Origin: Chitinophaga pinensis
Lineage (GTDB): Bacteria > Bacteroidota > Bacteroidia > Chitinophagales > CAIOSU01
Direction: 5' to 3'
Assembly (NCBI GenBank): GCA_945901065.1
Contig: CAMDKI010000002.1
Span: forward strand, 62,001 to 126,000
Length of the DNA: 64,000 bases
The position numbers were made by a program, and so were the translations under genes. Under the pieces are notes generated by a model. It saw nothing but the letters and a program-made list of their open reading frames with translations, did no database searches and was not told the DNA's origin. Shown here piece after piece: positions 51,272 through 60,000 of this stretch; position 1 is the stretch's first letter; each line of letters opens with the position of its first letter.

Positions 51272-53059
51272 ATGAAGCATTTATCCTATTTGAATAAGTA
51301 CCTTTGGAAGTACCGCTACCGCCTGTTTTTGGGCGTAATTTTTGTAGTTATTTCTAACTATTTCAATGTATTATCTCCGCAAGTTATCCGCTATTCGTTC
51401 GATTTGGTGCAGGAAAATATTGCCTATTATCAAATGTTCGATGGCTTTGCGTTGCAAGAAAATTTCCGCACAGTTTTTAGCGCCGGACTGCTGTTTACGG
51501 GCATAGTGGTATTGCTATTGGCGATACTCAAAGGCGTGTTTATGTTTTTTATGCGGCAAACCATTATCGTTATGTCGCGGTTGATTGAGTACGACCTCAA
51601 AAACGAACTATATGCCCACTACCAAGAGCTAGACTTAGCGTTTTATAAGCGCAATAACACTGGCGATATGATGTCGCGCATATCGGAAGACGTATCACGC
51701 GTTCGCGATTACCTAGGGCCTGCTTTTATGTACGGCATCAACCTACTGGTGCTGTTTGTAATGGTAACCTATGCCATGATAAACGTAAGCCCTACCCTCA
51801 CCCTTTGGGTGCTTACGCCCCTACCCCTTTTGTCCATCTCTATCTACTACATTAATACCATCATCAACAAACGCAGCGAGAAAATACAAGAGCAGTTGTC
51901 GTTTTTAACCACCAATGCACAAGAAACCTATTCGGGCATACGGGTTATCAAATCGTTTGTGCAAGAGAAACAGATGCACCGTTTTTTTGAACGTGAAAGC
52001 GATAATTACAAAGAAACATCGTTGCGACTTGCCCGGGTAGAGGCGTTCTTTTTCCCGTTGATGTTATTGCTCATTGGCATTAGCACCATCCTGACCATTT
52101 ATGTTGGCGGTATGGGTGTGATTAATGGCAGCCTTACCCCCGGCAATGTGGCCGAGTTTGTGATATACGTAAACATGCTCACCTGGCCTGTAACCGCTAT
52201 TGGTTGGGTAGCCAGCATGACCCAAAGGGCAGCGGCATCGCAAAAACGCATCAATGCTTTCCTCGAAGTAAAACCTACTATTGCCAACCCAACTGAAGAG
52301 CCTTTAGACTTAAAAGGCAATATCGAGTTTCGCAATGTGAGCTTTACCTATCCTGATACGGGCATTGTGGCCTTAAAGGATGTGAGCTTCACATTAAAAA
52401 GTGGTGAAAAAATGGCCATTGTGGGCCGAACGGGCACCGGAAAAACCACTATTGCCGATTTGCTGATGCGCATGTACGACACCACATCGGGCCAAATTTT
52501 GTTGGATGGCAAACTGCTTACTGAAGTGAATTTGGGCGGTATTAGGTCGCAAATTGGGTATGTTCCGCAAGATGTTTTTCTTTTTTCGGATACAGTTGCA
52601 GAAAATATTGCCTTCGGAACAGCCAATTTTGAGCACCATAAAATAGAAGAAGCAGCCCTGAATGCCGCCATACACGAAGACATAATGGCACTACCCTTAG
52701 GCTACGAAACCCTTGTAGGAGAGCGAGGTGTAACACTTTCGGGCGGACAAAAGCAGCGCATAAGCATAGCCCGCGCATTTGTTAAAGACCCTCGCATATT
52801 GGTGCTCGATGACTGTCTTTCAGCGGTTGACGCTAGAACCGAAAAGTTGATACTTAAAAATTTAAAAACTATATTAGAAGCGAAAACAGCTATAATCATT
52901 ACACATCGTATCTCATCATTGCTAGAATTTGATAAGATAATAGTGCTTGATGAAGGCCGTATTGCTGAAACCGGAACGCACGAGAGCTTGATGGCCACTA
53001 AAGGCTTGTACTGCGAAATGTTTGAGCGCCAACAGCAAGAAGAAACTGTGGCAAACTAA
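51272..53059 (+). CDS. ABC exporter, fused permease and ATPase (MsbA-like)
   Basis: A 595-residue half-transporter. Six membrane helices to about residue 310 (LFLGVIFVVISNYFNVL, GLLFTGIVVLLLAI, INLLVLFVMVTYAMI, MLLLIGISTILTIYVGGMGV). Nucleotide-binding domain after 350: Walker A GRTGTGKTT, Q-loop IGYVPQDVFLF, signature LSGGQKQRISIARA, Walker B ILVLDDCLSAVD, H-loop IITHRIS. Works as a homodimer, possibly lipid or drug export; the substrate cannot be read. Confidence 0.95.
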   Translation: MKHLSYLNKYLWKYRYRLFLGVIFVVISNYFNVLSPQVIRYSFDLVQENIAYYQMFDGFALQENFRTVFSAGLLFTGIVVLLLAILKGVFMFFMRQTIIVMSRLIEYDLKNELYAHYQELDLAFYKRNNTGDMMSRISEDVSRVRDYLGPAFMYGINLLVLFVMVTYAMINVSPTLTLWVLTPLPLLSISIYYINTIINKRSEKIQEQLSFLTTNAQETYSGIRVIKSFVQEKQMHRFFERESDNYKETSLRLARVEAFFFPLMLLLIGISTILTIYVGGMGVINGSLTPGNVAEFVIYVNMLTWPVTAIGWVASMTQRAAASQKRINAFLEVKPTIANPTEEPLDLKGNIEFRNVSFTYPDTGIVALKDVSFTLKSGEKMAIVGRTGTGKTTIADLLMRMYDTTSGQILLDGKLLTEVNLGGIRSQIGYVPQDVFLFSDTVAENIAFGTANFEHHKIEEAALNAAIHEDIMALPLGYETLVGERGVTLSGGQKQRISIARAFVKDPRILVLDDCLSAVDARTEKLILKNLKTILEAKTAIIITHRISSLLEFDKIIVLDEGRIAETGTHESLMATKGLYCEMFERQQQEETVAN

Positions 53060-53085
53060 CATACTAATAAAGTTTATAAAAATAT

Positions 53086-53093
53086 TACCTTTG
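53086..53093 (+). promoter_or_regulatory. Bacteroidota -7 promoter box
   Basis: TACCTTTG (TAnnTTTG) 43 bp before the GTG start of the DUF3276 gene. Confidence 0.55.
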
Positions 53094-53135
53094 TATACCA
53101 ACACACATTGACTAACCCAATAAAGCAGCATTAAA

Positions 53136-53609
53136 GTGGAGAACGAGCGCGATAACCGGTTTAAAAAGTCGGCAGCGGTGTATTCAAAAACCATCCGTGC
53201 CGGTAAGAGGAGAACCTATTTCTTTGATGTGAGGACTACCAAGTCGAACGACTATTACATTACCCTCACCGAAAGCAAAAAGAAATTTAACGACGACGGC
53301 TACGATAGGCACAAAATCTTTTTGTACAAAGAAGATTTCAACAAATTTGTTGAAGCCCTGAACGAGGCCGTGAACCACGTAAAACAAGATTTGCTGCCTG
53401 AGTACGACTTTGATGAATTTAGCAACAACTACGACGACGACGATGACGACTACGACCGTGGCGAAGATGAGTTTAACGAAGAGCGTAAATCGTTTGCCAA
53501 AAAAACAGTTGAGCCAGCCGAGGCCCCTGCACCACCGGTAGAAGCCAAAATAGTGGCCGAAGTAAAGCCAGAGGAGCCCATTAACGACGACGATTTGAAG
53601 TGGGATTGA
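53136..53609 (+). CDS. DUF3276 (PUR-alpha-like) protein, GTG start
   Basis: A 157-residue protein. Residues 1-90 match the Bacteroidota DUF3276 single PUR domain (KTIRAGKRRTYFFDVRTTKSNDYYITLTESKKKF...HKIFLYKEDFNKFVEAL), a Whirly-like fold that binds single-stranded nucleic acid. The rest is an Asp-rich disordered tail (NNYDDDDDDYDRGEDEF) and an acidic C-terminus. The start codon is GTG at 53136, since no upstream ATG keeps the domain. Own promoter and terminator. Confidence 0.93.
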   Translation: MENERDNRFKKSAAVYSKTIRAGKRRTYFFDVRTTKSNDYYITLTESKKKFNDDGYDRHKIFLYKEDFNKFVEALNEAVNHVKQDLLPEYDFDEFSNNYDDDDDDYDRGEDEFNEERKSFAKKTVEPAEAPAPPVEAKIVAEVKPEEPINDDDLKWD

Positions 53610-53644
53610 TATAGCCACCTACTACAAACCACAAACATAATTGA

Positions 53645-53680
53645 GAAACCCTGCCCAACGGCGGGGTTTCTTGTTTTTAC
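53645..53680 (+). terminator. Rho-independent terminator
   Basis: Stem GAAACCCTGCC / GGCGGGGTTTC with CAAC loop, one G-T pair, followed by a T-rich stretch. Confidence 0.85.
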
Positions 53681-53748
53681 GGCTATTTCGCAGCAAATAA
53701 CGCTGGCAACCAAACACTTAACACATTATTATTTATTCAATAAAATCC

Positions 53749-53778
53749 TTTGCAATTTAAAAACAACCTGTAACTTTG
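53749..53778 (+). promoter_or_regulatory. Complete Bacteroidota promoter
   Basis: -33 box TTTG at 53749-53752 and -7 box TAACTTTG at 53771-53778, 18 bp apart, as in the Bacteroides consensus. The ATG at 53804 is 26 bp downstream. Confidence 0.75.
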
Positions 53779-53803
53779 CACCAACTCACCAAACCACCAC
53801 CAC

Positions 53804-54817
53804 ATGAAAGCCCTTAAAATTATTGGAGGAATTGCTCTTGTTTTAGTTTTGGCAGTTGTAATAGCCTTGTTTGTATTCCCTACCAAATTGGAAGTAGAGC
53901 GCAGCATTGAAATTAATGCACCCAAAGCACTGGTTCATGAATACGTAAGCCAATTCAAACTCATGAACGAATGGTCGCCGTGGACCAGGCTAGACCCGAA
54001 CATGAAAAGCGAGATTACAGGTGAAGACGGCACGGTAGGCGCCAAATATTCTTGGGAAAGCGAGTTAGACAATGTAGGAAAAGGAGTGCAAGAGCTTACC
54101 TTGATTACCGAAGACTCAGTGCATACCTTGGTAACCTTTACAAGCCCATTTCAATCGGTAGCCAAAGGCTATGTGTTGCTTGAAGCGCTTACCCCCAATA
54201 TCACTAAAGTAACGTGGGGCTTTTTGAGCGATGCCGGCCGCCCAGGCAACGTGTTTATGGGGCTAATGAACGCAGCAGAAACGGTTAATGCCGACTACCA
54301 AAAAGGCTTGGACTCGTTAAAAGTAATTACCGAAAGAGTGGCCGCCAACAAAACCTATCGCGGCTATAAAATAGAAGAAGTAACCCTGCCCGAAACACAC
54401 TTTGGCGTAGTGCGCGATACCGTGAAATGGGCCGATATGGATGCTTTTTACCAAACCAACCTGCCTGCCGTGTATGAAACCGTTGGCAAAAACGGCAAAC
54501 AGCCCGGAACCCCAGTGGGCATGATATATGTTTGGGACGAAGTAAACCAACAGGCCGACATGAGCGTTGGCGTGGCCTACACCCCTGCCGGCGATTTACC
54601 GGGCCTAACAACCATAACCCGCAGCGGTCCGGCCTTTAAAATAAACTATTATGGTGCCTACGAAGGTTCTGGCGAAGCGCACATGGCTATGGAGGAGTAC
54701 TTTACCGAAAAGGGCCTGAAAACCAACCTTCCGGTACTGGAGCTATACATAACCGACCCAACCACCGAACCCGATACCAGCAAGTGGCTTACCGAGATAT
54801 ACTACCTGCCTGAATAA
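53804..54817 (+). CDS. Membrane-anchored SRPBCC + GyrI-like ligand-binding protein
   Basis: A 337-residue protein. N-terminal membrane helix (MKALKIIGGIALVLVLAVVIALFVF), then an SRPBCC (START-like) domain from about 30 to 175 (VERSIEINAPKALVHEYVSQFKLMNEWSPWT...TKVTWGF). About 190-337 is a GyrI/AraC effector-binding-like domain (YKIEEVTLPETHFGVVRDTVKW...GMIYVWDE...GEAHMAMEEYFTEKGL...LELYITDP). Both folds bind small hydrophobic ligands. It probably faces the periplasm; the role is unknown. Single gene with its own promoter and terminator. Confidence 0.85.
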   Translation: MKALKIIGGIALVLVLAVVIALFVFPTKLEVERSIEINAPKALVHEYVSQFKLMNEWSPWTRLDPNMKSEITGEDGTVGAKYSWESELDNVGKGVQELTLITEDSVHTLVTFTSPFQSVAKGYVLLEALTPNITKVTWGFLSDAGRPGNVFMGLMNAAETVNADYQKGLDSLKVITERVAANKTYRGYKIEEVTLPETHFGVVRDTVKWADMDAFYQTNLPAVYETVGKNGKQPGTPVGMIYVWDEVNQQADMSVGVAYTPAGDLPGLTTITRSGPAFKINYYGAYEGSGEAHMAMEEYFTEKGLKTNLPVLELYITDPTTEPDTSKWLTEIYYLPE

Positions 54818-54851
54818 CTATTGGGCAAAACACCAACGATAAATAATGGAA

Positions 54852-54879
54852 GAGCGGGCAATGTGCCCGCTCTTTTTTT
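54852..54879 (+). terminator. Rho-independent terminator
   Basis: Perfect stem GAGCGGGCA / TGCCCGCTC with ATG loop and seven T, 35 bp after the SRPBCC gene. Confidence 0.93.
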
Positions 54880-54944
54880 GCCCGATGGTTACGTTTTAGA
54901 GTGTGATCACAATTTGACATTGCCATCGTGCAAAATTTAACTAA

Positions 54945-54976
54945 ACTCGCAACCCGCAACTCGTAACCCGCAACTA
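54945..54976 (+). repeat. Start-side heptamer array (AACTCGC/AACCCGC word) before ychF
   Basis: AACTCGC, AACCCGC, AACTCGT, AACCCGC, AACTAAT units end shortly before the ychF promoter box. Polarity is the start-side one. Confidence 0.85.
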
Positions 54977-54982
54977 ATTTTG

Positions 54983-54990
54983 TATCTTCG
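54983..54990 (+). promoter_or_regulatory. ychF -7 promoter box
   Basis: TATCTTCG, one base from TAnnTTTG, 27 bp before the ychF ATG at 55017 and immediately after the heptamer array. Confidence 0.5.
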
Positions 54991-55016
54991 CAGGCTTAAA
55001 TAAAACAGCACGCACC

Positions 55017-56117
55017 ATGAGTTTGCAATGTGGTATAGTAGGATTGCCAAACGTAGGCAAGTCAACCCTTTTCAATGCGCTATCAAACGCCAAGGCACAA
55101 TCGGCCAACTACCCGTTTTGTACCATTGAGCCTAACGTGGGTACTATTACCGTACCCGATGACCGTTTGATAAAATTGGAAGGCCTAGTAAGCCCTGAGC
55201 GCGTAGTACCTACCACCATTGAGATTGTGGACATTGCCGGCCTGGTAAAAGGCGCTAGCAAAGGCGAAGGATTGGGAAACCAGTTTTTGGGCAACATACG
55301 CAGCACCGATGCTATTATACACGTGTTGCGTTGCTTTGACAACGATAACGTGGTGCACGTTGATGGTAGCGTAAACCCGGTTCGCGACAAAGAAATTATC
55401 GACATCGAGCTGCAATTGAAAGATTTGGAGACCGTGGACAAGGTAGTGAGCAAGGTACATCGCCAAGCTACCACCGGTGCCGATAAAGAAGCCAAACGCA
55501 TATACGATGTAATGAGCGGCCTGAAAGCCCACTTAGAGCAAGGCAAATCGGCACGTAGCTTTGAGACCGATAAGGACGGACAAGATACCATTAACGAATA
55601 TCAACTGCTTACCAGCAAGCCAATATTATATGTTTGCAACGTGGACGATAAATCGGTAGTAAGCGGCAACCAACACACCCGTGCCGTTATGGAAGCGGTG
55701 AAGCATGAAAATGCGGAAGTGCTTTTGGTAAGCGCATCGGCAGAAGCTGATATTGCCGAGCTGGAAAGCTACGAGGACCGCCAGATGTTTTTGGAAGAAA
55801 TGGGCCTTACCGAATCGGGCGTTACGCGTTTGATTCAGAAATCATATAGCCTACTGAACCTAATTACCTACTTTACCGCAGGGGTAAAAGAAGTGCGCGC
55901 CTGGACCATAACCAACGGCACCAAAGCGCCACAAGCGGCTGCCGTAATCCATACCGATTTCGAGAAAGGTTTTATTCGTGCGGAAGTGATACACTACGCC
56001 GACTTTGTGAAGTTTGGCAGCGAAAGCGCCTGCCGCGACAACGGCAAACTGGGCGTAGAAGGCAAAGAATACGTAGTGCAAGACGGCGACGTGATGCACT
56101 TTAGGTTTAATGTGTAA
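55017..56117 (+). CDS. ychF: Redox-regulated ATPase YchF (Obg-like)
   Basis: A 366-residue P-loop ATPase of the OBG/OLA1 group associated with ribosomes and the stress response. G1 GLPNVGKSTLFNAL, switch VDIAGLVKGASKGEGLGNQFL, the NxxE-type G4 replacement (YVCNVDDKSVV, which explains ATP preference), and the C-terminal TGS domain (FTAGVKEVRAWTITNGTKAPQAA...VVQDGDVMHFRF). Normal length. Single transcription unit. Confidence 0.97.
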   Translation: MSLQCGIVGLPNVGKSTLFNALSNAKAQSANYPFCTIEPNVGTITVPDDRLIKLEGLVSPERVVPTTIEIVDIAGLVKGASKGEGLGNQFLGNIRSTDAIIHVLRCFDNDNVVHVDGSVNPVRDKEIIDIELQLKDLETVDKVVSKVHRQATTGADKEAKRIYDVMSGLKAHLEQGKSARSFETDKDGQDTINEYQLLTSKPILYVCNVDDKSVVSGNQHTRAVMEAVKHENAEVLLVSASAEADIAELESYEDRQMFLEEMGLTESGVTRLIQKSYSLLNLITYFTAGVKEVRAWTITNGTKAPQAAAVIHTDFEKGFIRAEVIHYADFVKFGSESACRDNGKLGVEGKEYVVQDGDVMHFRFNV

Positions 56118-56136
56118 CCATAAATTAAACATAACC

Positions 56137-56177
56137 AACCGCCCTGCAACTGTCATAGTTGCCGGGCGGTTTGCTTT
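56137..56177 (+). terminator. ychF terminator
   Basis: Stem CCGCCCTGCAACT / AGTTGCCGGGCGG with GTCAT loop (one wobble pair) and a T-rich tail after ychF. Confidence 0.85.
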
Positions 56178-56300
56178 TATGCCAAATTGCTTAATGTTCC
56201 AGTTTCGAAAACAATTTGTAATTTTGCGTCAGTGCCTCGGCGCTCCAAAACAAAGGATTAATACCCATGAAGTAGTCATTGTGCGAGTTTTATATAGTTT

Positions 56301-56328
56301 TTAATGTTTTACGGTAGCCCGTAAACAT
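56301..56328. repeat. Hairpin AATGTTTTACGG / CCGTAAACATT
   Basis: An imperfect inverted repeat in the 240-bp gap between ychF terminator and hflX. The gap shows nothing else except the AT-rich hflX leader. Confidence 0.4.
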
Positions 56329-56415
56329 TAGCTCGCAGCCCCCTCCCCCAATTTACAATTTCGTATTTTTAATGTTGAATCGAATCGGCACCATGTTTGC
56401 CGTAATTATGGATGT

Positions 56416-57639
56416 ATGACGAAAGAACACAAAGCACTAGATAGAACTGAGCCTGAAAAGGCAGTGTTGGTTGGCCTAATTACCCCTTCGCAAAACGAAA
56501 CGATGCTCCGCGAGTATTTGGATGAGCTAGAGTTTTTGGCCATGACGGCCGGTGCCGTTACCTTGAAACGATTTTTCCAGAAGCTGCCGCATCCCGATGT
56601 GAAATTCTATGTGGGCAAGGGCAAAATGGAAGAAATTGCGGAATATGTGCGCGTTAAGGAAATTGACTTAGTAATATTTGATGACGAAATAAGCCCCAGC
56701 CAACAGCGTAACCTGGAAGCTGAATTCAAGTGCAAGGTGGTTGATAGGCCCATGCTGATATTGGATATCTTCGCCACCCGCGCGCAAACGCTACAAGCCC
56801 GCACGCAAGTGGAGCTTGCCCAAACCCAATACCTGCTGCCCCGCCTGCGTGGTATGTGGGAACACTTAGACCGTATAAAAGGCGGTATCGGTATGCGTGG
56901 TTCGGGCGAGAAAGAGATTGAAACCGATAGAAGGGTAATGCGCGACAAAATTACCAAGCTAAAGGTGCAGTTGCAGAAGATAGATAAGCAGAGCTTTACG
57001 CAGCGAAAAAACCGCGGCAAAGTGATACGGGTAGCACTGGTGGGCTATACCAACGTCGGCAAAAGTACGCTGATGAACATACTGAGTAAATCGGATGTTT
57101 TTGCGGAGAACAAGCTATTTGCCACCCTTGATACCACGGTGCGCAAGGTGGTGATTGATATGGTGCCCTTTTTGCTTTCCGACACGGTTGGGTTTATACG
57201 CAAGTTACCCCATCACCTAGTGGAGAGTTTTAAATCGACACTAGATGAGGTGCGCGAGAGCGACATTTTGTTGCACGTGGTAGATATTAGCCACCCAGCC
57301 CACGAAGACCAGATTGAAGTGGTAAACAAAACCTTGGCCGAACTAAACGTTACGGATAAGCCTACCATGATGGTTTTTAATAAAATGGATCAGTACCGCG
57401 AGCGCAACTTCGATGAGTTTTTGGAAGATGAAGTGAAGCAAGAACTTTTGGCCGAACTAGCAACCTCATGGGAGAAACGCACCAACGGAAACGCCGTGTT
57501 TATATCGGCCATCGACAAGGAAAATATTGACCAATTGCGCACTAAAGTTGCCGACGAGGTGCGTATGCTCTACCAAGAACGCTACCCCTACGAAACCGAT
57601 ATATTTAAACTGGCTGGCGGAAGTAGGCAGGTGGAATGA
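56416..57639 (+). CDS. hflX: GTPase HflX
   Basis: A 407-residue ribosome-splitting/rescue GTPase. N-terminal HflX domain (LREYLDELEFLAMTAGA, FYVGKGKMEEIAEYV, IFDDEISPSQQRNLE, VDRPMLILDIFATRAQT), the coiled linker with GGIGMRGSGEKEIETDRR, then the G domain: VALVGYTNVGKSTLMN (G1), FATLDTTVR (G2), LLSDTVGFIRKLPHHLVESF (G3), VFNKMD (G4), ISAID (G5). AATTTGAA array follows its TGA; acylphosphatase begins 45 bp later. Confidence 0.97.
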   Translation: MTKEHKALDRTEPEKAVLVGLITPSQNETMLREYLDELEFLAMTAGAVTLKRFFQKLPHPDVKFYVGKGKMEEIAEYVRVKEIDLVIFDDEISPSQQRNLEAEFKCKVVDRPMLILDIFATRAQTLQARTQVELAQTQYLLPRLRGMWEHLDRIKGGIGMRGSGEKEIETDRRVMRDKITKLKVQLQKIDKQSFTQRKNRGKVIRVALVGYTNVGKSTLMNILSKSDVFAENKLFATLDTTVRKVVIDMVPFLLSDTVGFIRKLPHHLVESFKSTLDEVRESDILLHVVDISHPAHEDQIEVVNKTLAELNVTDKPTMMVFNKMDQYRERNFDEFLEDEVKQELLAELATSWEKRTNGNAVFISAIDKENIDQLRTKVADEVRMLYQERYPYETDIFKLAGGSRQVE

Positions 57640-57641
57640 TT

Positions 57642-57680
57642 TCAATTTGAAAATTTGAAAATTTGGTAATTTGAAAATGT
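57642..57680 (+). repeat. Stop-side AATTTGAA array after hflX
   Basis: Four AATTTGAAAATTTGG-like units start four bases after the TGA of hflX and run up to the acylphosphatase start. Confidence 0.8.
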
Positions 57681-57684
57681 TGTA

Positions 57685-57954
57685 ATGCCCCACCTCAACC
57701 TACAAATCATAGGAAAAGTACAAGGCGTGTTCTATAGGGATACTACCAAGCGTAAGGCGCATGAGTTTGGGGTGCATGGCTTTGTGCGCAACCAACCCGA
57801 TGGCAGCGTATATGCCGAAGTGGAAGGCACGCAAGAAGCACTGAATGCCATAGTAGCTTGGTGCCACATGGGTCCGGTGCAAGCGGTGGTTGCGGGTGTT
57901 GTGGTTAGTGAAAGCGATATAGTCGGTTTTGAGGGTTTCCAGATTCGCCGCTGA
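57685..57954 (+). CDS. Acylphosphatase
   Basis: An 89-residue acylphosphatase that hydrolyses carboxyl-phosphate bonds such as acetyl phosphate. Signature GKVQGVFYRDTTKRKAHEFG (catalytic Arg in YRD) and the second motif GFVRNQPDGSVYAEVEG (catalytic Asn). Ends with the expected FEGFQIRR. In this cell it could drain the acetyl phosphate made by the AckA-PduL fusion (inference). Follows hflX, precedes the enoyl-CoA hydratase. Confidence 0.95.
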   Translation: MPHLNLQIIGKVQGVFYRDTTKRKAHEFGVHGFVRNQPDGSVYAEVEGTQEALNAIVAWCHMGPVQAVVAGVVVSESDIVGFEGFQIRR

Positions 57955-57956
57955 TT

Positions 57957-58066
57957 TTTTTTGAATTGAAAATTTAAAATTCAAAATTTAAAATTGGCTT
58001 TTCAATTCACATTATTCCTTAAATCGTACTTCGTACCTCGTAAATAGTACATTGTAAATCGTACAT
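57957..58066 (+). repeat. AATTTAAA-type array plus start-side TCGTANN heptamer array
   Basis: 57957-58012 is an AAAATTTAAAATTC word array just after the acylphosphatase TGA. 58019-58066 is an AATCGTACTTCGTACC heptamer array that precedes the hydratase ATG at 58102. Confidence 0.8.
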
Positions 58067-58101
58067 TCAAATTCCCTATTTTTACGACAAAACCGCCAAC
58101 C

Positions 58102-58881
58102 ATGAGCTTCGAACACATACTCGTTGAACCACAACACGCTCCGCAAATTGCGCTAATACGCCTCAATCGCCCGAAGGAGCTGAATGCCCTGAACCTACAA
58201 TTGATGCGCGAGCTGCGCGATGCTTTGAAGGAGCTGGACAACAACGATGAGGTGCGCGTCATCATTCTCACTGGCAACGAGCGTGCTTTTGCGGCTGGTG
58301 CCGACATCAAGGAAATGGCGGGCCGCACCACCGTGGATATGATGAAGATTGACCAGTTTAGCACTTGGGACCAAATCAAAAGAACCAAAAAACCCTTAAT
58401 TGCAGCCGTTTCTGGATTTGCCTTGGGCGGTGGTTGCGAACTGGTAATGACTTGCGATATGATTATCGCATCCGAGTCGGCGCAGTTTGGGCAGCCAGAA
58501 ATAAAAATAGGCGTAATGCCCGGTGCAGGCGGCACCCAGCGCCTTACCCGTGCCGTAGGCAAAGCCTTGGCCATGGAAATGGTGCTTACTGGCCGCTTCA
58601 TCAATGCCGAAGAGGCGTTGAGGGCTGGCCTAATCAATAAAATAGTACCCACCGAAACCTACCTGCAAGAAACCGTGAAGTTTGCCCAGCAGATAGCAGC
58701 GCTATCGCCATTGGCGGTGCAGTTGGCCAAAGAGGCAGTATTGAGCAGCTTTGAAAACAACCTCAGCGAGGGCCTCTTGTTCGAGCGTAAAAACTTCTAC
58801 ATGCTCTTCAGCACCGAAGACCAGAAGGAAGGCATGGCGGCTTTTGTAGAGAAACGTGCCGCAAACTTTCAAGGGAAGTAA
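58102..58881 (+). CDS. Enoyl-CoA hydratase
   Basis: A 259-residue crotonase with both catalytic glutamates: GGGCELVMTCD and FGQPEIKIGVMPGAGGTQRL. Oxyanion region RAFAAGADIKEMA and the usual C-terminus MAAFVEKRAANFQGK are present; the sequence closely resembles mitochondrial short-chain ECHS1. It hydrates 2-enoyl-CoA in beta-oxidation and could serve in branched-chain degradation. Next gene (outer-membrane protein) 93 bp downstream. Confidence 0.95.
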   Translation: MSFEHILVEPQHAPQIALIRLNRPKELNALNLQLMRELRDALKELDNNDEVRVIILTGNERAFAAGADIKEMAGRTTVDMMKIDQFSTWDQIKRTKKPLIAAVSGFALGGGCELVMTCDMIIASESAQFGQPEIKIGVMPGAGGTQRLTRAVGKALAMEMVLTGRFINAEEALRAGLINKIVPTETYLQETVKFAQQIAALSPLAVQLAKEAVLSSFENNLSEGLLFERKNFYMLFSTEDQKEGMAAFVEKRAANFQGK

Positions 58882-58974
58882 AGTTTACTTTACAATCGAT
58901 AGAAATTCTTTGGTTTTAACGCTAAAGCGCTGTGCTTGTGGCAATAAGTAACGTAACGCTCCGTTACAATTGCT

Positions 58975-59757
58975 ATGAAAAAGGTGTTGCGGCTACTCTT
59001 CTTTAGCTCCATTATGTGCTGGTGCACCGCAACTATGGTAGCAGCTCCTAGCAAAGGCAATAATAAAACGTTACTATTCCTGCGCAACCATGTAAGCATT
59101 GAAAGTGGCTTTTCGCTGTTAAGGGTAAAACCCCTGAGCGAGCTCGGACTGGGAAACATGAGCCTATACGCTCGGCCGGGCATGTTTGTGGGTTTTATGT
59201 ACCATGTAAACCTAAGCAACAACTTCTCGTTGCGCATTGGCGAAATTATGGGTGTAAATGCCTTTCGCTTTGAGTTTGACCCTGGTAAAAACGATACTGC
59301 CAGCTACACACCCGTGCACATGAGCTTGGTTAAGCCCTATTTATCAATCCCTTTGGAGTTTAATGCCCGAATACTGGTGCAGCGCCGCCATGTATTGGGC
59401 ATAGTAGTAGGTGCTTCGGCCAACTTGTTTGCCTCTGAAAAACTTACTGCCAGCAGCCGCTTATCAAGCAATACCAATAGCCAAGATATGTATACCATGC
59501 GCTTTAACTACGCGCGGCCCAACCCTTTTATAAACCTCATAGCGGGCATTGAATATTTAAGGGTGTTAAACAACTTAGATATGGTAAGTTTTTCGTTGAA
59601 ATGCAGTGCTGGGCTGCGACCTATCCTTTATGCCCAATACGAACACCGCGAAAACGACTTGGTGATATCCTCTGGCAGCTTCAACTCCTTTAACGATTAT
59701 GTGAGCCTAAACGTAGGTTACGTATTTACGCGAGTAAACAAACTGCGCGACAGGTAA
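58975..59757 (+). CDS. Outer membrane beta-barrel-like protein
   Basis: A 260-residue protein with a signal peptide (MKKVLRLLFFSSIMCWCTATMVAAP) and alternating amphipathic strands ending in an aromatic residue pattern (YVSLNVGYVFTRV). It resembles PorT/OmpA-like eight-strand barrels of Bacteroidota, but no family motif was recognised. Expected in the outer membrane. Stands alone downstream of the hydratase. Confidence 0.72.
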   Translation: MKKVLRLLFFSSIMCWCTATMVAAPSKGNNKTLLFLRNHVSIESGFSLLRVKPLSELGLGNMSLYARPGMFVGFMYHVNLSNNFSLRIGEIMGVNAFRFEFDPGKNDTASYTPVHMSLVKPYLSIPLEFNARILVQRRHVLGIVVGASANLFASEKLTASSRLSSNTNSQDMYTMRFNYARPNPFINLIAGIEYLRVLNNLDMVSFSLKCSAGLRPILYAQYEHRENDLVISSGSFNSFNDYVSLNVGYVFTRVNKLRDR

Positions 59758-59825
59758 AATTTTATTTTACAAATTCAACTGACAACCGTATATTGAACAT
59801 TAAGCTTGTATTTAATATTCAAGGG

Positions 59826-59900
59826 GAATCTCATACGGACAGTAGCGCTTTAACTAACAGCAAATTAGGCACAAATTGCTTACTTGCCTGTATGAGATTC
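59826..59900. repeat. Inverted repeat GAATCTCATAC / GTATGAGATTC
   Basis: Eleven-base arms (59826-59836 and 59890-59900) enclose 53 bp in the 243-bp convergent gap 59758-60000. Could be a terminator or a miniature element; the gap holds nothing else I can support. Confidence 0.55.
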
Positions 59901-60000
59901 TTATCTTGATATAAATTAGTTTAATATTTAGATTGCCCAATAGGTGAAAATACGCAATTGTATCTTATTCTTAAGCGAAAATAATGGGTTGTGAATAACT

